DNA of 64,000 nucleotides from assembly GCA_002428385.1 (NCBI GenBank), contig DIWB01000016.1:1-64000 (forward strand). The letters are read 5' to 3'. This DNA is from Bacteroidales bacterium UBA6117. GTDB lineage: Bacteria > Bacteroidota > Bacteroidia > Bacteroidales > VadinHA17. The position numbers and the translations under genes are program-made. This document shows, one piece after another, positions 59,077-64,000 of this stretch. Under the pieces are notes generated by a model. That model worked only from the letters and a program-made list of their open reading frames with translations, searched no databases and had not been told where the DNA came from. Numbering within the stretch: position 1 is the stretch's first letter; each line of letters begins with the position of its first letter.

Positions 59077-62040
59077 TTAAAAAGTTACATTTATGCCCAA
59101 CAGGTATGTTGTTGTCTTCGGATAATATTCCCTTCCTTCTACGCCGGGATCAAGTCCGGACATGGGCACTTCGGGGTCAACTCCCTTGTATTTGGTGAGA
59201 GTGAGTAAATTATGCGAGGTGGCATAAAATCTGATTCTGCTAACACCAAGAAGGTTCTTCGGCAGCAAAGAGTAAGCCAATGTAAGGTTATCGAGTCTTG
59301 CGAAAGAACCGTCCTCAATGTAGTAGCTGTTGTAGAACGGGCTCTGCTTCAATCCCATAGTGAGAGCATCGCTCAGAACATTTGCTCCGGGAAGCCACTG
59401 CAGGTTGGCATATGACATTTTCGAGAAGTTGAGAACGTCGTTGCCTAATACACCACGGATGAAGAACGACAACTCCCATTGCTTGTATGTCAGGTTGTTA
59501 CTGATACCATATGTAAGAATGGGCTGAGCTTCTCCGATATAGGTATAGTCGGTAATAGTGAATCCTGCTTCACCGTCGACCATGTCGTTAATGATATATT
59601 GTCCGTTTTCATCAATTCCGAGACACTCAGGCCCGTAGAACTGGCCAACCTGATATCCTTCCTTTATAATATGGGTTGTGTTCGAAGAACCACCTCTTAC
59701 CCATGCACTACCTGTCTTGATTTCCGATGTGGTAAACTCTTCATTTGAGAGGGAAACGATTTCATTCTTATTATGTGCAGCGTTTACTGACATCGTCCAT
59801 CTGAAATCATTCTTCCTGATGACATCACCTGTCAGCATTAATTCGATCCCCTTGTTCGACATTGAACCAACGTTTGCAGTCATCGAAGAATACATGTAAG
59901 GGGGAACAGGAACGGGATAATTGTATAGGAGGTCCTCTGTAAGCTTGTCATAATATTCAATTGTACCGCTCAGCCTGGCATTCAGGAAGCTGAAGTCAAC
60001 ACCCACGTTGAACATCGACGTAGTCTCCCATCTCAGGTCGGGGTTGGCATTCTGACTTACTGCATAGGCTGTGTGCCATGCTCCGTTGTCAAAATAAAGA
60101 CCTGATGAGCCGAAGAGCTGCATCGACTGGTAGGGACTCAGACCGCTCTGGTTTCCTGACACACCGTAACCAGCGCGAAGCTTGAGTTCATCCATGAAAC
60201 CTTTTGCTCCCTGCATGAATGGTTCGTCAATAATACGCCATGCTGCTGAAACAGAGGGGAAGGTACCCCATTTGTTGTTGGCACCGAATTTTGATGAGCC
60301 GTCACGACGGACAGTTGCTGACAATATATAACGGTCGGCAAACGAGTAGTTCACCCTTCCGAAAAATGAGATCAGCTTGCTCATATCAGCGCTTGAACCA
60401 ACGTCTCCGGGCTGAAGCTGTTCACCGGCATTAAGGTTGTTTGAACCGAAGATATTTGTTATAAAATAACGGTTCTGCGCAGAAGCCGACTGGTAGTAGT
60501 AGTCTTCATATGAATAACCGCCAAGCACATCGAAGCTGTGGGTACCTATTTTCTTGTTGTAGTTAACAGTAGTTTCAAGGAGGTTCTTGTCGCTGGTTGA
60601 GAAGGATCTCGAAGCGAACCCGTTTGAAGCTCTTCCATACCTGGTCCTCGAATCGGTGTAGTTGCTTGCATCATATGAATTCCTCTCCTTGTAGAAGTTG
60701 ACGCCTGCGGTCAGTCCTTCGAAAATCTTAAGGTTTGCCTTTCCATTAACATAGATCAGTCCTGTTTTACGGGGAGCTGTGTTATATGTAAGGTTTCTCA
60801 CAGGGTTACCCTGGTCGTATTCATCCGAATCCCACCATGTTCCGTCTTGTTTGTAAACCGGGATGGTTGGTACAACATTATAAGCAAGAACAAAGTTACC
60901 GGTTGCTGTCGATTGGTAGTCCCTCTGGTTCAGACCTCCTGATATTGTGAGGTCAAGTCTGTCCTTGAGAGCCTTCTGATTGACTGAAAACCTTGTATTT
61001 ATCCTTTTCTGATAGTTGTCGAGAACAACACCTTCCTGATCGAGATAGGAAATAGAAACCCTGTAGCTGTTATTGGTCCCTGCTCCTGATATGGAAAGGT
61101 CGTGGTTCTGGCTTACACCGGTTCTCATTATTTCGTCAAACCAGCTGGTATTTGCACCAAGATCAAAAACGCTGATGTCAATATTGTTATCACCGGCGTA
61201 TTTTCTATATTCTGCTGCAGTAAGAACATCAGGCACGTTGCTGACTATATCCAGGGCGCCGTAAACATTGTAATCGACAGTTGTCCTGTCCTGGGCCCCT
61301 CTCTTCGTGGTAATAAGAATAACCCCACTGGCCGACCTTGATCCATAGATTGCAGCTGATGAAGCATCCTTCAGAACGCTGATCGACTCTATATCCTGAG
61401 GTGCAACAGAGTTAAGACTCAGCCCCGGAACTCCGTCAATAACAACAAACGGCTCGCTGCTTCCGGTAAGTGAGGAGGTACCTCTTAACCTCATCGACTG
61501 TGATTGTGTAACATCACCGGTGGGTGTGGTAATTGTAAGACCGGCAACTTTACCCTGAATGAAGTCGGCAGCCGTCCTGGTGATACCTGCATTGAATTGT
61601 TTTTCAGTAACATTGGCAACAGAACCTGAAACAGCTCTTTTCTGCTGGGTTCCATAACCAACAACAACGATCTCGTCCAGACCAATGGCGCTCTCGGCCA
61701 GTGTAACATTAACTGTGGTCCTGGCTCCGATGGTCACTTCCTGTGTCGTGTACCCGACAAAGGAGAAGACCAGCACAGAGCTTGGGGAAGCAACACTGAT
61801 GGTGAACTTACCGTCAACGTCTGAATTTGCTCCGTTAAGCGTTCCTTTTTCCAGGATGTTTACACCAGGCATTGCCTGCCCGGTGGCATCTGTGACACGA
61901 CCGCTGACAGTCCTCTGTTGATCTGATGCAGTAAGGATCTGAAAAGATCCTGACAACAACAAAACAATTGTCAGTTTCATGACTTTTCTCATGTTTCTAT
62001 GAGATAGCAATGAAACGAAATGAAATAATTTCTTTGTCAT
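59077..62040 (-). CDS. SusC/RagA family TonB-linked outer membrane protein
   Basis: The protein has 987 residues: signal peptide (LTIVLLLSGSFQILTAS), CarboxypepD-reg-like domain (GRVTDATGQAMPGVNILEKGT), SusC plug with VVGYGTQQKRAVSGSVANV and the RLRGTSSLTGSSEPFVVIDGVPG and AAIYGSRSASGVILITTKRG signatures, and a large C-terminal barrel ending LLGINVTF. It transports oligomers across the outer membrane with SusD and TonB. No glycoside hydrolase or sulfatase is adjacent, which is unusual for a polysaccharide utilisation locus. The start may also be at MRKVMK, 16 codons in. Confidence 0.95.
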   Translation of the reverse strand: MTKKLFHFVSLLSHRNMRKVMKLTIVLLLSGSFQILTASDQQRTVSGRVTDATGQAMPGVNILEKGTLNGANSDVDGKFTISVASPSSVLVFSFVGYTTQEVTIGARTTVNVTLAESAIGLDEIVVVGYGTQQKRAVSGSVANVTEKQFNAGITRTAADFIQGKVAGLTITTPTGDVTQSQSMRLRGTSSLTGSSEPFVVIDGVPGLSLNSVAPQDIESISVLKDASSAAIYGSRSASGVILITTKRGAQDRTTVDYNVYGALDIVSNVPDVLTAAEYRKYAGDNNIDISVFDLGANTSWFDEIMRTGVSQNHDLSISGAGTNNSYRVSISYLDQEGVVLDNYQKRINTRFSVNQKALKDRLDLTISGGLNQRDYQSTATGNFVLAYNVVPTIPVYKQDGTWWDSDEYDQGNPVRNLTYNTAPRKTGLIYVNGKANLKIFEGLTAGVNFYKERNSYDASNYTDSRTRYGRASNGFASRSFSTSDKNLLETTVNYNKKIGTHSFDVLGGYSYEDYYYQSASAQNRYFITNIFGSNNLNAGEQLQPGDVGSSADMSKLISFFGRVNYSFADRYILSATVRRDGSSKFGANNKWGTFPSVSAAWRIIDEPFMQGAKGFMDELKLRAGYGVSGNQSGLSPYQSMQLFGSSGLYFDNGAWHTAYAVSQNANPDLRWETTSMFNVGVDFSFLNARLSGTIEYYDKLTEDLLYNYPVPVPPYMYSSMTANVGSMSNKGIELMLTGDVIRKNDFRWTMSVNAAHNKNEIVSLSNEEFTTSEIKTGSAWVRGGSSNTTHIIKEGYQVGQFYGPECLGIDENGQYIINDMVDGEAGFTITDYTYIGEAQPILTYGISNNLTYKQWELSFFIRGVLGNDVLNFSKMSYANLQWLPGANVLSDALTMGLKQSPFYNSYYIEDGSFARLDNLTLAYSLLPKNLLGVSRIRFYATSHNLLTLTKYKGVDPEVPMSGLDPGVEGREYYPKTTTYLLGINVTF

Positions 62041-62425
62041 TAAGATTAAGTGTTAGGTTATTAAAAATGCTTTAAGGCTTTAGGGTAGAAAAGCCGAAAG
62101 AAAGTGTTGACGTGATATTTACACGTCCCGAAAAGGTTGGGATTATCATAGGCAGATATATGGTTTAGGGTGTTTCAAATCGTTTGGCAATATATTAAAA
62201 ATATATTAAAAAAAAAGTTAAAAAGAAAAAAACTTGCGTACATGACAAAATTTTAACAGCTGTGATTTTCATCTTCGGTTAATCCTTATTAAAAACAGTT
62301 TTATAAATAGCAGCTTAAGTTAATTTGTTAGTTTTGCATTGCATCATTGCGTTCATGGTAAACATTGTTTTGGCTCCCGATACACAAAAATTAAAAGACA
62401 TTAATCAATAGTATTATCCAGCTAT
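62041..62425. promoter_or_regulatory. Divergent intergenic region between susC and the response regulator
   Basis: The 385 bp hold no gene. On the susC side there is GGCTTT/AAAGCC (about 62087-62106 region, a likely leader hairpin) and GACGTG/CACGTC separated by 7 bp (62109-62127), a possible regulator site. The middle is A/T-rich with tandem ATATATTAAAA. On the other side lies a -7 box for the response regulator. Confidence 0.5.
62329..62337 (+). promoter_or_regulatory. Putative -7 box of the response regulator gene
   Basis: TAGTTTTGC fits TAnnTTTGC, 89 bp before the ATG. The -33 box is not apparent. Confidence 0.35.
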
Positions 62426-63106
62426 ATGAAAATCCTGATAGTTGAGGATGAACCCAAGGTAGCAGCATTCTTAAAAAAAGGACTTGAAGAGAGCCATTAT
62501 GAGGCTGATCTGGCATACGACAGCTCCTTTGCAGAAAAACTCGCCGGACAGTATAAATATAATCTTTTCGTACTTGATATTATTATTCCCGGGATCGGCG
62601 GTCTTGAACTATGCAAAAGGATTAAGAGCCTTCACCCCAATGTTCCCGTCCTTATGCTTACAGCGCTGGGAACTACTGAGGATAAGCTCGCCGGATTTGA
62701 TGCCGGTGCAGATGATTACCTGATTAAGCCGTTTGAATTCAGGGAGTTACTTGCCAGAGTAAAGGTTTTACTGAAGAATGCTGATCAACCTCGTGAAACA
62801 GGTAACAAGCTTGTAGTTGCTGATCTTGAACTTGATCTTGACCGGAAAGCTGCACGCAGGGGAGCTTCATATATAGACCTGACCGCAAAGGAGTATTCAT
62901 TGCTTGAGTATTTCATGAGAAATGAAGGACGGGTAGTTTCGCGAAATGATATTGCAGAGAAGGTATGGGATGTCAGTTTTGATTTCGAAACTAATGTTGT
63001 CGATGTCTATATAAACTTCCTGAGAAAGAAGATTGACAAAGGATTCGATAAAAAGCTGATCCATACAAAAGTAGGATTCGGCTATTTGTTTGGAGTTATG
63101 AGTTAA
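62426..63106 (+). CDS. OmpR/PhoB-family response regulator
   Basis: The protein has 226 residues: receiver domain (1-120; acidic pair in LIVEDEPKV, phosphoacceptor Asp51 in LFVLDIIIPG, Thr in MLTALG, Lys in YLIKPFEF) and a winged-helix DNA-binding domain (about 128-224; LDLDRKAARRG, LTAKEYSLLEYFMRNEGRVVSRNDIAEKVW, VVDVYINFLRKKID, IHTKVGFGYLF). The histidine kinase gene follows 84 bp downstream. It is divergent from susC and so a candidate regulator of susCD, of the following operon, or of unrelated envelope functions. Confidence 0.94.
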   Translation: MKILIVEDEPKVAAFLKKGLEESHYEADLAYDSSFAEKLAGQYKYNLFVLDIIIPGIGGLELCKRIKSLHPNVPVLMLTALGTTEDKLAGFDAGADDYLIKPFEFRELLARVKVLLKNADQPRETGNKLVVADLELDLDRKAARRGASYIDLTAKEYSLLEYFMRNEGRVVSRNDIAEKVWDVSFDFETNVVDVYINFLRKKIDKGFDKKLIHTKVGFGYLFGVMS

Positions 63107-63190
63107 ATTTCGGATTTTATGATCTGAAGTCCCAAATCCGGGATCCGCAATTATCAATACAAAAGAATAATAGCTTAAGCTTAAACTAAA

Positions 63191-64000
63191 ATGCAGATCA
63201 GAACCAAATTAACATTGCAGTTCCTCCTTTTGGGAGGATTAATTATGTTAATTGCTTCAATTACAATATATTACTCCTCTGTTAACTTTCGTCGCAATGA
63301 TTTTAATGACCTGCTAAGATCCAGATCAGTGAGCATTGCCAGGCAGGCGCTCGACAGTTATGAATTTAACCCAAATCGTATCCTGCGAACCGGAACTGAA
63401 TATCCTGCCAAACTTCCTGATGAAAAATTCATAATTCTCAATTATGATAATGACACCTTATATTCATCAGACAGAAATTGGGTATTAAAAGATCTGAGTA
63501 CTGTCATCGGGCAGGTAAAATTAAATAAAGAGGTATCAGGAAAACAGGATGAATATGATGTACTTGGGATACCACATACCAGGGGATTATATCGGTTTGT
63601 AGTGATTGGTGCGGCCATCGACAGGGACGGCCTTTTACACCTGAAAAAATTGAGGACTATTCTGTGGATAGTCTGTCTCGTAAGTCTTTTATCGTTTTTT
63701 ATTGCCGGTTGGTTTTATTCGGGAAGAGCTCTTAAACCAATTTCAGATGTGGTAAAAAAGGTAGAGGATATATCAATAACCAGTTTGAATTTAAGAGTTC
63801 CCGAAGGTAATGGTACGGATGAGATTGGACAGCTGGCTAAGACATTCAATAAAATGCTGGAACGTCTTGAGACCTCATTCGCCATGCAGAAAAGCTTTAT
63901 CGCCAATGCCTCACATGAGCTGAGAACACCACTAACATCGATAAACGGGCAGCTCGAGGTGCTGATGTTGAAAGACCGTTCGGCCGACGAATATAAAACT
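63191..64000 (+). CDS. Sensor histidine kinase, N-terminal part (runs off the window)
   Basis: The 270 visible codons start at ATG 63191 (MQIRTKLTLQFLLLGGLIML). Two membrane helices (about 9-29 and 155-176) enclose a periplasmic sensor of about 125 residues. A HAMP domain (about 178-232, RALKPISDVVKKVEDI) and the start of the DHp domain with the phospho-acceptor His242 in IANASHELRTPLTSI follow. The catalytic ATPase domain lies beyond the right edge. It is the cognate partner of the response regulator upstream, in the manner of heavy-metal/CusS-like or PhoR-like kinases. Confidence 0.93.
   Translation, partial: MQIRTKLTLQFLLLGGLIMLIASITIYYSSVNFRRNDFNDLLRSRSVSIARQALDSYEFNPNRILRTGTEYPAKLPDEKFIILNYDNDTLYSSDRNWVLKDLSTVIGQVKLNKEVSGKQDEYDVLGIPHTRGLYRFVVIGAAIDRDGLLHLKKLRTILWIVCLVSLLSFFIAGWFYSGRALKPISDVVKKVEDISITSLNLRVPEGNGTDEIGQLAKTFNKMLERLETSFAMQKSFIANASHELRTPLTSINGQLEVLMLKDRSADEYKT

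Noticed and set aside
62109..62127. Strong terminator between susC and the response regulator
   Set aside because: The GACGTG/CACGTC stem is only 6 bp without a T-tract and lies in the leader of a divergent pair, so a regulatory site is more likely.

Overview
The window looks like chromosome from a member of the Bacteroidota, most likely an anaerobic or microaerobic Bacteroidales/Marinilabiliales-type organism. The reasons are a SusC/SusD pair, a CarboxypepD-reg TonB receptor, the ParA-ParB-DUF5683-LysM transglycosylase order, DUF4290 and DUF4492 genes, promoters of the TTTG / TAnnTTTG type, few Shine-Dalgarno sequences, and cytochrome bd beside a flavodiiron protein. I saw no tRNA, rRNA or CRISPR array.

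Layout. 0-10 kb: 3' end of ftsH, the phospholipid genes cdsA and psd (pssA follows at 9 kb), a flavodiiron O2/NO reductase, an AI-2E family permease and a cytochrome bd operon (DUF4492, cydA, cydB and a 41-residue CydX-like peptide that is easy to miss). 10-20 kb: HAD phosphatase, glutaminyl cyclase, truncated diacylglycerol kinase, parA-parB, DUF5683, LysM transglycosylase, an SGNH-MBOAT fusion and a sigma-54-type response regulator without a DNA-binding domain. 20-30.6 kb: ABC exporter, grpE-dnaJ, murA (catalytic Cys replaced by Asp) with a DUF4290 gene, a His-rich metal permease, a CapA-like protein and a Kup K+ transporter. 30.6-33.6 kb: a decay zone with remnants of a CrtI-like oxidoreductase, an acyl-CoA synthetase and a GH51 arabinofuranosidase, interspersed with REP-like palindromes. 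33.6-39 kb: DedA, a small lipoprotein, Ogt and a TPP-riboswitch-controlled thiamin uptake pair (TonB receptor plus PnuT).

The most unusual region is 39.1-57.2 kb. Twelve minus-strand genes, tightly spaced or overlapping, read as one unit. They encode three VCBS/ASPIC-UnbV proteins (one with TPRs and a long C-terminal region), a hydrazine-synthase-alpha-like propeller with a heme site, a propeller/cytochrome-c-peroxidase-like protein with three CxxCH sites, a sensor-type propeller, a RidA/chorismatase-like protein, two orphan LivK-type binding proteins, a stand-alone DAHP synthase, an asparagine-synthase-like enzyme without the glutaminase cysteine, and a radical SAM enzyme. I do not recognise this set as a described system. 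Upstream on the same strand lies a SusC/SusD pair, set off by a 16-bp-stem hairpin, and a divergent two-component system runs off the right edge.

A second striking signal is non-coding. Four separate loci carry arrays with a strict 7-bp period but different heptamers, two of them with 24-26 bp palindromes whose base changes are compensatory. One array lies in frame inside the PnuT gene.
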